Of a stretch of 64,000 bases of DNA, positions 24,135 to 33,550 are shown piece by piece (the first letter of the stretch is position 1; every line of letters begins with the position of its first letter). The DNA is taken from positions 744,001-808,000 of the forward strand of contig CAVPYZ010000004.1 of the NCBI GenBank assembly GCA_963710165.1, given 5' to 3'. Both the position numbers and the translations under genes were made by a program. This DNA comes from JACKIP01 sp963710165. GTDB lineage: Bacteria > Pseudomonadota > Alphaproteobacteria > Micavibrionales > Micavibrionaceae. The notes beneath the pieces were generated by a model, which worked only from the letters and a program-made list of their open reading frames with translations, made no database searches and was not told the DNA's origin.

Positions 24135-25537
24135 TGTTAGTGCCTATCAATATTACGGGTGGAACATTTAAAGACAAAGCGCCTTTATTATCAAATCAGG
24201 TGTCGCGCAATTTCTGGCCACGTTTGGTAAAAGACAGCTCTGGAAAAGGGGCATACGTTCTTGATAGCTTCCCCGGATTAAGGCTTTGGGCTCAAACTGA
24301 GGGTAATGCGGATAGAGGGATGTTGGAGCATAAGGAAACTCTTTATAAAGTAACTGAAAACGCTCTATATTCCATAGCGAGCGATAAGACAATAACTGTT
24401 TTAGGTGAAATACCAGGTAATGATAGGTGTGTTTTGTTTGGAGCAGGCGACAATATAATCGTCATAGCGGGTGGTGTCGCTTATGAATGGAACGGAACAA
24501 CATTAAGCGCCGGATCTGATGTAGATTTCGAAACACCTTCAAGTGGTGGCTTTTTAAACAGTCGTGCAATTTATGATGGGGATGATGGTCGTTTTTGTTG
24601 CAGTGATGTAGGTAATTATCTTGATATAAATGGTTTAAATTATGCCACAGCGGAAACTAGTGCTGACGATCTGATTCGCGTTTATACATTTGACCAGCTT
24701 TTATATTTGTTCGGAGAAAAAACGATTGAAACATGGTGGAACTCTAACCAAGGGAGGCCGCCCTTTGATCCTATTCAAGATGGGACGATACCCGTTGGAT
24801 TGGGCGCGCTACATTCAGTCGCAAATGATGATGATTTTATTTACTGGCTTGCTGATGATAACCAAGTTTATTTGGCGCAAGGCTCAACGGCTCAAGTTAT
24901 ATCCGACTCTGCTTTAACGGAAACGATTGCCGGATACAGAACTATAGAAGATGCGATTGGTTGGACTATGTCGCTTAGAGGCACAAATATGTATTGCCTC
25001 ACCTTCCCAAATGCTCAAAAAACATGGATATGGCCCCGTGAGGGGGAATGGTTTGAGTGGTCTTTTGGGATAGACGGAAAGAGGTCTCTTGCAAATTCGT
25101 ACTCTTATGCTTATCGAAAGCACTTAGTTGGTGACTTCCGATCAGGGAATATATACGAACTAGATTTTAACGCCTTTGACGATAATGGTAGCGAAATAAT
25201 TAGAGTTAGGGACACGGCAAATATAAACGGTGTTCTTTTGGGTGCACCGGGTAAAACATTCGAGTTATCTCGCTTTGAGCTTATTATGCAAGTGAGTGTG
25301 GGTACATTATCCGGGCAAGGCGCAAATCCTGTTGTGATGTTGTCTTTATCGGATGATGGAGGGCAAACATTTGGAACGGAAATGTTTGGAGAGATAGGAG
25401 CTTTGGGCGATCTTCAATGGAAAGTTGAATGGCATAATCTTGGAAGCTTTGACAATCTTGTGATTCGCGTGAGGTGTTCCGATCCTGTTTATTACAAAAT
25501 ATTCTCCGCAGCAGGGGAGTTTTCACTTTGGATATAA
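24134..25537 (+). CDS. P22 gp10-like packaged-DNA stabilisation protein
   Basis: 467 aa, close to the P22 gp10 length (about 472). It is a beta-propeller-like sequence with SRNFWPRLVKD, LYLFGEKTIETWWNSN and EGEWFEWSFG. gp10 seals the head after packaging and builds the tail hub. The gene follows the connector as in P22. It overlaps the next gene by 10 bp. Confidence 0.85.
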   Translation: MLVPINITGGTFKDKAPLLSNQVSRNFWPRLVKDSSGKGAYVLDSFPGLRLWAQTEGNADRGMLEHKETLYKVTENALYSIASDKTITVLGEIPGNDRCVLFGAGDNIIVIAGGVAYEWNGTTLSAGSDVDFETPSSGGFLNSRAIYDGDDGRFCCSDVGNYLDINGLNYATAETSADDLIRVYTFDQLLYLFGEKTIETWWNSNQGRPPFDPIQDGTIPVGLGALHSVANDDDFIYWLADDNQVYLAQGSTAQVISDSALTETIAGYRTIEDAIGWTMSLRGTNMYCLTFPNAQKTWIWPREGEWFEWSFGIDGKRSLANSYSYAYRKHLVGDFRSGNIYELDFNAFDDNGSEIIRVRDTANINGVLLGAPGKTFELSRFELIMQVSVGTLSGQGANPVVMLSLSDDGGQTFGTEMFGEIGALGDLQWKVEWHNLGSFDNLVIRVRCSDPVYYKIFSAAGEFSLWI

Positions 25538-25956
25538 GAGAAGCCTTTATCGATGATATGTATCTTTTAATCGCAATGGGTGAAATTTTTTACAAAGAAA
25601 GCAATTTTGAAGATGGCGGCTATGACCCTGAAAAATTTGCAAAGACATTAAGTATTATATTTCAAGACGGAAATCACCATGTTTTTATTCTTGATATAGA
25701 AAGTAAAGCGGCCGGGTTTATTATTTTTGATTGCTCGCGTTATTATACGAAGCAACCCGTCGGGCATATGTTTTTATTTTATGTTCTTCCCAGCCATAGA
25801 TCATTAAAAACTGCAAACCTACTTCTTGATGCGGCATTAAATCGCGCAAGGAAAGAAGGGTGCTCATTGTTCTACGGCTCATCATCGGCGGGGTTTTTAG
25901 ATGATGGTCGAACAGATAAAGCATTAGAAGCTATTTATAAAGAAAAGGGTTTCTAA
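25528..25956 (+). CDS. GNAT-type acetyltransferase-like protein
   Basis: 142 aa from TTG 25528 behind GCAGGGGAG (a longer start at 25474 would read into the gp10 gene in another frame). It shows LDIREAFIDDMYLLIAMGEI, a central AGFIIFDCSRYY, then HMFLFYVLPSHRSLKTANLL with an acetyl-CoA loop-like R-x-x-x-x-A/N, LDAALNRARKEGCSLFYGSS. A GNAT fold in a structural operon is unusual but known in phages. The substrate is unknown. Confidence 0.65.
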   Translation: MDIREAFIDDMYLLIAMGEIFYKESNFEDGGYDPEKFAKTLSIIFQDGNHHVFILDIESKAAGFIIFDCSRYYTKQPVGHMFLFYVLPSHRSLKTANLLLDAALNRARKEGCSLFYGSSSAGFLDDGRTDKALEAIYKEKGF

Positions 25957-25984
25957 ATAACGGCGTATTTATGAGGAAAGAACT

Positions 25985-26864
25985 ATGAGTAAAGTAGGTA
26001 AAGTAGTCGGATCTATTACAGGCACTAATGCAGCGGCAAAAGATGCGGCAAAAGCTTCCAAAAAGTCAGCTCAAATACAAGCAGATGCAACCGTTAAAGC
26101 AGCGGAATTAGATCGAGAGACAGCACAAGAACAAATTGCCTTTCAGAAATCTTCGCTTGAACAGGCTCGCTCGGACTTGGCACCGTTTCGTCAATCCGGT
26201 GTTGAAACGCTTGATGGTTTATCTAAACTTATTACAGATCCGCAAGAGCAATTAGATTTTATTAATAATAACCCGTTTTTTTATGCCTTAGCGGAGCGTT
26301 CTAACGAGACTATTATGGGTAACAATGCCGCAAAAGGAAAAGTCGGGTCCGGTGGTACGGCGGAAGCTTTACAAAATAGTTTAATTTTGCTTGGTGCAGA
26401 CCTCGTAAACCAGAATATTGGTCAACGACAGAATTTGGCAACTCTGGGCGCAAATGCGGCATCAGGACAAGCAACAGCAACTCAGAATACAGCCAACTCC
26501 GTTTCTAATATAGCCACAACAAGTGCGAATAATCAGGGCTCACTTATTACTCAAGGTGCAAATGCACAGGCGGCAGGGATCATTGGGGCGGCAAACGCCA
26601 AGACAAACGCCGCGCAGCAAAACGCACAAACTATATCTTCCTTAGCAGGGGCGGCGATTATGGCTTGTGATGAAAGAGTCAAAAGAAAATATTATTGAAG
26701 TTGGTAAAATGAATAACGGACTTCCTCTTTATAAATTTAATTATATAGGGGAGAGCGAACCTAGAATTAATGTTATGGCGCAGGACGTTGAAAAAGTTAA
26801 TCCAGACGCCGTTATTGAGATTAACGGTATTAAACACGTAAGAATGGATATGATATGGCAATAG
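25985..26864 (+). pseudogene. Internal virion / ejection protein with S74-like tail, frameshifted
   Basis: Reading 25985 to 26697 gives an Ala-, Gln- and Asn-rich helical protein ending ACDERVKRKYY and a stop. In the next frame the sequence continues ENIIEVGKMNNGLPLYKFNY, then INVMAQDVEKVNPDAV, an intramolecular-chaperone (peptidase S74-like) motif that normally follows CDERVK directly. One extra A in the run 26681-26684 explains the break. The intact gene would be about 293 codons and sits before the next ejection protein. Could be an assembly error. Confidence 0.7.
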
Positions 26865-28111
26865 ACGCAAGAATCCCCCTCGGTATTAAACAGCTTGATG
26901 TATCAGCTCCTATACAAAATATTGCAAATGCTTTTGTTCAAAAAAAGCAAATGGATAAGAACGATGAACGATATGAGCGCCAGGTCTCACGACAAGACAA
27001 AATGGACGCTCAGCAAACAGAATTACGTGACTTGCAGATAGCAAATGAGAAAATAGACCAGTTGTCAAAGCGTGAGCAACAAAGATTTGAAAGTGTCATT
27101 TATGGAAGTGCGGAGCTGGGTATTTACCTTGAAAGTGGAGACTTAGATAGTGCGGAAGCTTATTTATTAAACCGCAAGAAAAACTTAGGAGGTAAAATAG
27201 CCTCGGGTGAGGACGTTGATACAGAAGATACGGACTTTGCGCTTAATGCGATCAGAAGTGGCGATCCAGAAGCCATAAAAGATTTACAGCAAAAAACAGG
27301 GCAGTTAATACAGTTGGGTCAAGTGCGCGGTATTCTGTCCAAACCCCAAGATAACAGCACGTCCGCACAAAAAGACTTTTTGTTTATGCAAGGGCTGCCT
27401 GATGAGAAGAAAGCAGAGTTTCAAGGGATGAGCAAAAAAGGGACAACTGTAAATGTTAATACCGCAGAAGGTTTTGATAATGTGTCCCAAAAAGAAGCTG
27501 CGAAAAAAGTGGGGCAAGGCGTAGGTAATCGAATTAATACGCGAACTGAACAGGCTATGGAAGCCATTAATCAAAACAATGAATATGCTGTTTTTGAAGA
27601 AGTTCTAAAGGGCGGTACTGAAACTGGTTTTGGTCAAGAAACTCTTTTAAAAATGAAAAGTCTAGCGCAAACATTTGGAATTGAATCCGAGGGGCTTGCC
27701 GCGCAAGAATTAGTCAGACAGATTGGCTCAAAGGCTGCGCTTAGAGCAAGAAACCCCGAAAGCGGTCTTGGCTTGCCCGGTGCAACATCAAACAGGGACT
27801 TAGCCTTTCTTAAGGAAATAAATCCCAATATTGTGAATACGCGTGAGGGTAACTTGGCAATCATTGAAGCAAATAGATCACTAAATAACTTAAAGCTTGC
27901 ATTAGTTGCAGAACAAAACAGATTGATTGCTAAGAATAACGGATTACCGCCACAAGATATAGATGAACAATTAATCAGGTATGCGAACGATTATGATGTC
28001 TTGCCCGAGAACCTAGTCAACAGGCTTAAGGACTTAGGCGCTATTGGCAGCGGTGATGAGGGCGATATTGATTCTGAAATACAAGACTTAGAAAAAGAAC
28101 TAGGGCTATAA
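26855..28111 (+). CDS. Ejection (internal virion) protein
   Basis: 418 aa. The N-terminus MAIDARIPLGIKQLDVSAPI is followed by long helical, Lys/Glu/Gln-rich stretches (KKQMDKNDERYERQVSRQDK) and few aromatic residues. It lies in the P22 gp7/gp20/gp16 position, upstream of the transglycosylase-bearing protein. Overlaps the start of the next gene by one base. Confidence 0.7.
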   Translation: MAIDARIPLGIKQLDVSAPIQNIANAFVQKKQMDKNDERYERQVSRQDKMDAQQTELRDLQIANEKIDQLSKREQQRFESVIYGSAELGIYLESGDLDSAEAYLLNRKKNLGGKIASGEDVDTEDTDFALNAIRSGDPEAIKDLQQKTGQLIQLGQVRGILSKPQDNSTSAQKDFLFMQGLPDEKKAEFQGMSKKGTTVNVNTAEGFDNVSQKEAAKKVGQGVGNRINTRTEQAMEAINQNNEYAVFEEVLKGGTETGFGQETLLKMKSLAQTFGIESEGLAAQELVRQIGSKAALRARNPESGLGLPGATSNRDLAFLKEINPNIVNTREGNLAIIEANRSLNNLKLALVAEQNRLIAKNNGLPPQDIDEQLIRYANDYDVLPENLVNRLKDLGAIGSGDEGDIDSEIQDLEKELGL

Positions 28112-30255
28112 TGTCGTATTACCGCCGATTGGCTGAGATAGAAAGCAATAACAATCCACTTGCCAAGAACCCAAACTCAAGCGCCAAAGGGCGGTTCCAA
28201 TTTATTGACAGTACAGCGAAAGAGTATGGCATTACAGCAGAGTTCGGGACGCCTCAATATCAAAAGCAGGAATTAGAGGCGGTTCAAAAATTTACGGAGA
28301 ATAACAAGCGCATATTGACCCGTGATTTAGGTCGGTCGCCGACAGAAGGTGAATTATACCTTGCGCACCAACAAGGTGCAGGAGGGGCCTTAAAACTATT
28401 AAAAAACCCTAATGCAAGCGCGGTGGAAACGGTGGGGCAGGACGCTATAAACCTAAACGGCGGGAATGAGTTCATGACAAACGCCGATTTTGCAAGTAAA
28501 TGGACAGGTAAATTCGAAGGTGAAAAAGTGACTAATGTTGATGCCAAGAAAGAACGCCTTCAAAAATTGCGTCGTTTAAAAGAGCTTAAAGATTTAAAGG
28601 CACAAAAACAGCAGGAATCACAACAAAGCCAAGTAAAAGAAGAACGTAAAGATAAAAATTTTTTTGAGCGTGTTGGCGATGACCTTAAAAAGCGTCAGGT
28701 ACAGGATCAAGAAATAAAATCAGCCTTTACAAGTGGTGAACAAGGTCTTGGCGAAAGTATGTTCCAGGCAGCGGGGGTTGGAGCAGGGACGATTTTAGAC
28801 TTAGGCGGTGAAGTAGCAGTCAGCGCCTTTAGAGAGCTTCCAGAAGGAGTTCAAAATACAGTTAAATCGACGGGTGAGTTTATAGCTCAAAGCCCTTTGG
28901 GTGATGCGGCAAGATTTGGCGCGGAAAAATATGGTGAGTTCGCAGAAAGCAATCCGAGAGCCGCGCGCAATATTGGAAGTGCTGCGAATATAACGTCTTT
29001 GGTATCTCCTTTGAAAACTAAAAAAGTAAAAGCAGAGAAAACACCTATTGAAGAAGTATCTTCTGATACTAAAATGATTGAAGCGGCAGAGCCGGTGCGG
29101 GATAATTTAAACAAGATACAAAGAAAAGAAGCTAAACTTTACAATGAGGCGAATATAGCGGGTCAAAATACAAGTATTTCAGGCGATGTTATTTCTAATA
29201 TTCCTGACAAAGTGCAAACTCTGTTGAAGCAAGAAGGTAGATCGTTAGGTGATGAAAACTTAAGTGAGTTAAGCGCCGTTATGAATAAATTGAATAACTT
29301 CAAGCGTGAGCCTGTCCGATCGGTTGGTGATGTTCCTGTAGGTGGCGAATTAAAAACACCTAAAGTATCCGAAATTATCGGTATTCGTGAGGACTTAAGT
29401 AAGCTTGCAAATTCACCTGATGGCCGTCTAAGAAACGCGTCAGGAAAAGCTTTGCGCGAGTTCGACGAGGCTTTATACGATAATGCCTCTACAGCAATAG
29501 TCAGCGGAGATAAGGATGCCATTCAAAAGACGTTGAAAGCAATAGAATTTTCAAAGAAGAAGTTCAAGAATTTTTATACAAACAAGAAAAAAGGGCAAAA
29601 TGTTCTTTTCGAGAAAGTAATTACAAAACAGCCTATAGATAATGCACAGTTTGCAGATGTTGTGGACGGTCAAGCGGTTTTAAATGCTTTTGGTACGAAT
29701 GTAAAAGGCAAGGAAGCAACTACGGAGTTTATAACACGACTACTTGCAAATGCCGGGACAAAGAAAAATGAAGTTCGCCAGTCTTTGCGCGACGGATTTT
29801 TATATAAGGCAATCGAGGGCGCAAAAACAACAGGCGAAAACGGAGAAATTCTTATCAAACCAAACATACTTGCCCGCGAAATAAATCGTCTAACTAATCT
29901 GGATCGAAGCAAGGGCGGGCTAGGTGTTATACGTAATAAAATATTTACTACAGATGAATTAAGAGCCTTATTACAGTTTGGTAAAAAGATTGAAAATCCT
30001 GCGAAAGTTCGCGGAGCAATCAGGGACTTAGCAACGGCAATCCCTGTTCTTGGGAAAAACATAACGCCGTCAAAGATTAAGAGCCAGCAAACTGCAAGGA
30101 AGCAAACAGAAAGCTTTGTGAGTGAATTTGTTTTAGGTATTCAGCCGGAGTTAAAAGGACAGCCTGTATTTTATGGCTCACTAATAGGAACACAACAAGG
30201 TGTTAGTTCTTCCCAACAAGTACCCAACGCAGGGCAAGGCCAGATCCAACGATAA
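28111..30255 (+). CDS. Large ejection protein with N-terminal lytic transglycosylase-like domain
   Basis: 714 aa. The first 130 residues (YYRRLAEIESNNNPLAKNPN, SAKGRFQFIDSTAKEYGITA, YLAHQQGAGGALKLL) match a soluble lytic transglycosylase/SLT-type domain, with catalytic Glu in RLAEIES (E10). The rest is a long, mostly helical protein with a Lys-rich centre. Such proteins are injected with the DNA and locally open peptidoglycan. Comparable in position to P22 gp16. Confidence 0.8.
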   Translation: MSYYRRLAEIESNNNPLAKNPNSSAKGRFQFIDSTAKEYGITAEFGTPQYQKQELEAVQKFTENNKRILTRDLGRSPTEGELYLAHQQGAGGALKLLKNPNASAVETVGQDAINLNGGNEFMTNADFASKWTGKFEGEKVTNVDAKKERLQKLRRLKELKDLKAQKQQESQQSQVKEERKDKNFFERVGDDLKKRQVQDQEIKSAFTSGEQGLGESMFQAAGVGAGTILDLGGEVAVSAFRELPEGVQNTVKSTGEFIAQSPLGDAARFGAEKYGEFAESNPRAARNIGSAANITSLVSPLKTKKVKAEKTPIEEVSSDTKMIEAAEPVRDNLNKIQRKEAKLYNEANIAGQNTSISGDVISNIPDKVQTLLKQEGRSLGDENLSELSAVMNKLNNFKREPVRSVGDVPVGGELKTPKVSEIIGIREDLSKLANSPDGRLRNASGKALREFDEALYDNASTAIVSGDKDAIQKTLKAIEFSKKKFKNFYTNKKKGQNVLFEKVITKQPIDNAQFADVVDGQAVLNAFGTNVKGKEATTEFITRLLANAGTKKNEVRQSLRDGFLYKAIEGAKTTGENGEILIKPNILAREINRLTNLDRSKGGLGVIRNKIFTTDELRALLQFGKKIENPAKVRGAIRDLATAIPVLGKNITPSKIKSQQTARKQTESFVSEFVLGIQPELKGQPVFYGSLIGTQQGVSSSQQVPNAGQGQIQR

Positions 30256-30385
30256 CGCCAAAATGAGTAATTAAAACTCCGAAGTTATGCGCCGTATGCG
30301 GTGATATGGCAAGAATTATAAAGCACCAAGCAAGCGCAAAAACAACAGACAGTCGGAACATCATGTTCCCAATAACTTTAAGCAT
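30203..30385 (-). CDS. Small membrane protein on the opposite strand (60 aa)
   Basis: Minus-strand frame starting MLKVIGNMMFRLSVVFALAW, with two hydrophobic spans separated by HTAHNFG. It overlaps the tail of the large ejection gene by about 50 bp and fills the 150-bp gap before the tail fibre gene. It has no strong ribosome binding site. Could be a moron or noise. Confidence 0.35.
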   Translation of the reverse strand: MLKVIGNMMFRLSVVFALAWCFIILAISPHTAHNFGVLITHFGVIVGSGLALRWVLVGKN

Positions 30386-30407
30386 ATTTAACCATAAGAG
30401 GTAATGG

Positions 30408-31793
30408 ATGGCATTTCAACCAATTTCACGCGTACCTATTCAGTACCAAGATAGCAATGGTAAACCTTATTCTGGTGCGGTTTTAAAGTTTTATTCCGCT
30501 GGCACATCTACACCTATATCTATCTCAAGCAATAACACAGGGTTGCCCGCATTAAGCACAATTCAACTCGGATCATTAGGCTATCCAGAAGTATCAGGGT
30601 CAATTATAATACCTTATATAGATCAGGCCTATAAACTTGTTCTTTACCCTAATCAGGACGCAGCGGATACAAACACAGGTGCAATTTTATCACATGATAA
30701 CCTTTCACTAGGTCTTAGCTTTGGTGAAAGAACGATTGAGATCAATGCCAATACAGTTCTAACGCAGGAGCAACACGCAAATGCGCAGTTATATGTTACC
30801 GGAACGGTAACTTTAACATTACCACCTATTGAAAATGTCAGTAACGCATTTATTGCAACGATATATAATGCGGGAACGGGTGTGGTTACTTTAGACCCGG
30901 ATACAACGGAAACAATTAATGGCACATCTTTGGCAACGATTGGAGCGGGTGGGGGTGGTATTTTAGTCGCTGGTGATTTAGGTAGTACGTCATCATGGGT
31001 TTTTAATTCAGTACCGGCGGTATTAAACGAAGATAATTTTGGCTCAAACTCATCAACACAAGCTCCCTCGCAAAGATCAACAGCGCAATATATAGCCTCA
31101 CAGATTGCCTCACAATCTATCCCGGTAGGCTTTCCGATTATGTGGCCCAATCCTGAATGTCCGGTATGGGCTTTAGAGCGTGACGGGGCCGAAGTTTCAA
31201 GAACGACCTATTCAGCACTATTTAATGTTATTACCTTTGATGAGGACGGCGGTGCCACGACTGATACGTCAACAACAGTTACAATGAGCTCAACAGCTAT
31301 ACTTGGAGAAGGTATGACTATTGAAGGGGATGGTATTCCTGCTTTAACGACGATTGTAAGCGTTGATAGCGCCACCAGTGTTACAATATCTCAACCCGCG
31401 ACAGCAACAGGTACAAGCCTAACCTTTAAAATATTTCCATACGGCGGCGGCGACGGTTCTGCAACTTTTAATATGCCTGACGATCGAGGATTAGTTGAAA
31501 GAGGGTGGGATAATGGACGCGGCTTTGATACGGACAGAGTTTTTGGATCATATCAATCTGACGCAATCAAAGAGCATAACCACTCTGGATCGGTCAATAT
31601 TAATCACGCTCACAGCGTAAACGCTGATACAGGATCAGGTAACGGCGCACAAAGCTTTGAAACAGGCGAGTTTGTTGTAACGACTGTTAGCACCAACTCG
31701 GCTGGCGGCACAAAATCTTTTACCACAAACAATACCGGAATAATCGAAAACCGCGTTAAAAACCGCGCCTATCTTCCAATCATTAAATATTAA
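30408..31793 (+). CDS. Tail fibre protein (collar-like)
   Basis: 461 aa. The N-terminal head-binding part MAFQPISRVPIQYQDSNGKP, then YSGAVLKFYSAGTSTPISIS is a common phage tail-fibre opening. The C-terminal part contains GFPIMWPNPECPVWALERDG (a tail-collar-like domain) and KEHNHSGSVNINHAHSVNAD, His-rich metal-binding loops found in fibre tips. Followed by its assembly-protein candidate. Confidence 0.75.
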   Translation: MAFQPISRVPIQYQDSNGKPYSGAVLKFYSAGTSTPISISSNNTGLPALSTIQLGSLGYPEVSGSIIIPYIDQAYKLVLYPNQDAADTNTGAILSHDNLSLGLSFGERTIEINANTVLTQEQHANAQLYVTGTVTLTLPPIENVSNAFIATIYNAGTGVVTLDPDTTETINGTSLATIGAGGGGILVAGDLGSTSSWVFNSVPAVLNEDNFGSNSSTQAPSQRSTAQYIASQIASQSIPVGFPIMWPNPECPVWALERDGAEVSRTTYSALFNVITFDEDGGATTDTSTTVTMSSTAILGEGMTIEGDGIPALTTIVSVDSATSVTISQPATATGTSLTFKIFPYGGGDGSATFNMPDDRGLVERGWDNGRGFDTDRVFGSYQSDAIKEHNHSGSVNINHAHSVNADTGSGNGAQSFETGEFVVTTVSTNSAGGTKSFTTNNTGIIENRVKNRAYLPIIKY

Positions 31794-31801
31794 GGAAATC
31801 C

Positions 31802-32641
31802 ATGACAAAGATTTATAACTTTAATCCAGAGACAAAAGAATTTGTAGGGGAGTTTGTAGCGAGAAAATCTCCTTTAGAAGATAATGTTTACTTAACGCCA
31901 GCAAATTCAACAAATATTGCGCCTCCACAAAAAGAGCAAGGAAAAGCATTAGTATTTGAAAATGGGTCTTGGGTTCAAAGAGACGATAAGCGAGGCGCTG
32001 TATTCCACGACTTAAAAGGCGTTCAGTACATACAAAGATCAATAGGGTTATTTCCTGATTGGGCAATTACAGACTACCCGGAAGATACAGGAGAAGATCC
32101 AGAGAAATATCATTATTATAATATTGAAACAGATGAAGAGTTTAAGTTGCACTTCTCACTTGATGACGATTGGAAAGAAAAAAACGGATATAAATTAGTT
32201 GTGACTCCTGAAATTCCTGATGGTAAGAAATTGACGTTAGATGTTGAAGTTATAAATGGAAATCCAACTTACACGCTTATAAATATTACTGAGGCTGAGA
32301 AAATAGCTTATCTTCAAAGATTGGGTGTAAATCTTGAGAACAGCGCGTTTACTTTTGGCGGTATGACAGAAGATGGTACAGAAGAACATCGCCGCAATGT
32401 TAAAGAAACTATAGACTTCATACGAGAACTTGGTGGAAATGCCCCTGCGACGACACCATGGAATAGTCCGAACCATGGCGATCAATCTGTCACGCTCGCC
32501 GATTTGTTAGGATGGCTTTTAGGAGTAGGTGAGCGAAGATTTAAACGCTTTGTAATTCAAACAGCCACAAAAGAAAACATTTCGGATTATCAAACATTTT
32601 CAGGTATAGAGGCAGCATTTAACGAGGCTTACAATGCCTAA
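31802..32641 (+). CDS. Tail fibre assembly-like protein
   Basis: 279 aa. The opening IYNFNPETKEFVGEFVARKS, then NVYLTPANSTNIAPPQKEQG, then KALVFENGSWVQRDDKRGAV is the usual start of fibre-assembly proteins. The remainder is unusual in length and could carry a second function (TPWNSPNHGDQSVTLADLLG). Overlaps the next gene by 8 bp. Confidence 0.65.
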   Translation: MTKIYNFNPETKEFVGEFVARKSPLEDNVYLTPANSTNIAPPQKEQGKALVFENGSWVQRDDKRGAVFHDLKGVQYIQRSIGLFPDWAITDYPEDTGEDPEKYHYYNIETDEEFKLHFSLDDDWKEKNGYKLVVTPEIPDGKKLTLDVEVINGNPTYTLINITEAEKIAYLQRLGVNLENSAFTFGGMTEDGTEEHRRNVKETIDFIRELGGNAPATTPWNSPNHGDQSVTLADLLGWLLGVGERRFKRFVIQTATKENISDYQTFSGIEAAFNEAYNA

Positions 32642-32915
32642 GTTATCACCACCACCTGAGAAGATACCAAAGAAACTTCAACAAGATTTTGAACTAAATG
32701 AGTTTTATAAAAAACTTAAAGGATCTCTTCGCACAATGTTTTCAGCCCTTGGAGGGGATAGTGAAGGTGTTGCTACGGCATTGGATCAGGAAGGCGTTCC
32801 TTCTTTATCTATAGGTTGGGAAAGTTCTTCAACAAGCAATATGGCTGCCCCCAGTGGGTATATAAAAATATCGATACAAGGGAATATTAAAGTTATTCCG
32901 TATTGGGACGCTTAA
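32634..32915 (+). CDS. Phage hypothetical protein (93 aa)
   Basis: MPKLSPPPEKIPKKLQQDFE, a proline- and lysine-rich start, then a beta-like C-terminus ending KVIPYWDA. Starts inside the end of the previous gene. It belongs to the tail-fibre cluster. No recognised family. Confidence 0.5.
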   Translation: MPKLSPPPEKIPKKLQQDFELNEFYKKLKGSLRTMFSALGGDSEGVATALDQEGVPSLSIGWESSSTSNMAAPSGYIKISIQGNIKVIPYWDA

Positions 32916-32936
32916 GAAATATAGATAAGGATTAAG

Positions 32937-33209
32937 ATGGATAATAACCCCCGAAGATATTGCACCGTTCCAAGCATACTTGGCTTTCGTGAATGGTTTG
33001 AAAAGCAATATGGTGATTTATGCGAAGTTCATGACCGTGAGTATGTTGATAAAGGCTGCTTAATTTGCGCCGACATTAAATTTATTAGCGGTATGGTGAA
33101 AAGCGACTGGAAGAATAGAAAACGGAATCTTTTTTTTAGTATTCCTGCCGCGCCGGTATCATTTCTTGCTTTCACCGGATTTAAAATCACTAAATTATTG
33201 AGGTTCTAA
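32937..33209 (+). CDS. Phospholipase A2-like small protein of the lysis cassette
   Basis: 90 aa. The segment CEVHDREYVDKGCLICADIK has the C-x2-H-D-x2-Y pattern of secreted phospholipase A2 (Cys29, His32, Asp33, Tyr36, and Asp46 with a second Cys nearby), and a hydrophobic C-terminus (FFSIPAAPVSFLAFTGF) fits membrane association. It lies at the head of the lysis block. Enzyme activity is inferred from the motif only. Confidence 0.5.
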   Translation: MDNNPRRYCTVPSILGFREWFEKQYGDLCEVHDREYVDKGCLICADIKFISGMVKSDWKNRKRNLFFSIPAAPVSFLAFTGFKITKLLRF

Positions 33210-33550
33210 TGGAGGTCGTTAGCTTTATCACAAGCGTAGGCGGCTTTATCTTGACTTTGGGCGGGCTGTTTTTCGGTGGACTGTTTGCGTTCTGGGGTCT
33301 GTTTAAGCAGGTGAAAACTCATACAAACTTACACGAAGAACACTTCAAAACGCAAAAAGAGCAGATCGAGGAAAACAAAAGAATTGAAAGGCGCGTTGAT
33401 AAATTTGAAAGATCAAGCATCCGTATTGATGAGAAAATGGCAAACCATGAAAAACAATCTGATGAGATTATTAAAATAGTAGGGGAGCTGAACAAAAGTT
33501 TAAATCAAATTCATCTTCATCTAGCAAGGTTTAAAACAAAGGAATTTTAA
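33209..33550 (+). CDS. Membrane plus coiled-coil lysis-cassette protein (holin candidate)
   Basis: 113 aa. One long hydrophobic span near the N-terminus (ITSVGGFILTLGGLFFGGLF), then a highly charged coiled coil (EEHFKTQKEQIEENKRIERR). Start overlaps the previous stop. A single transmembrane helix with a long cytoplasmic tail fits a class III-like or pinholin-type holin, or a membrane anchor. Undetermined. Confidence 0.5.
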   Translation: MEVVSFITSVGGFILTLGGLFFGGLFAFWGLFKQVKTHTNLHEEHFKTQKEQIEENKRIERRVDKFERSSIRIDEKMANHEKQSDEIIKIVGELNKSLNQIHLHLARFKTKEF

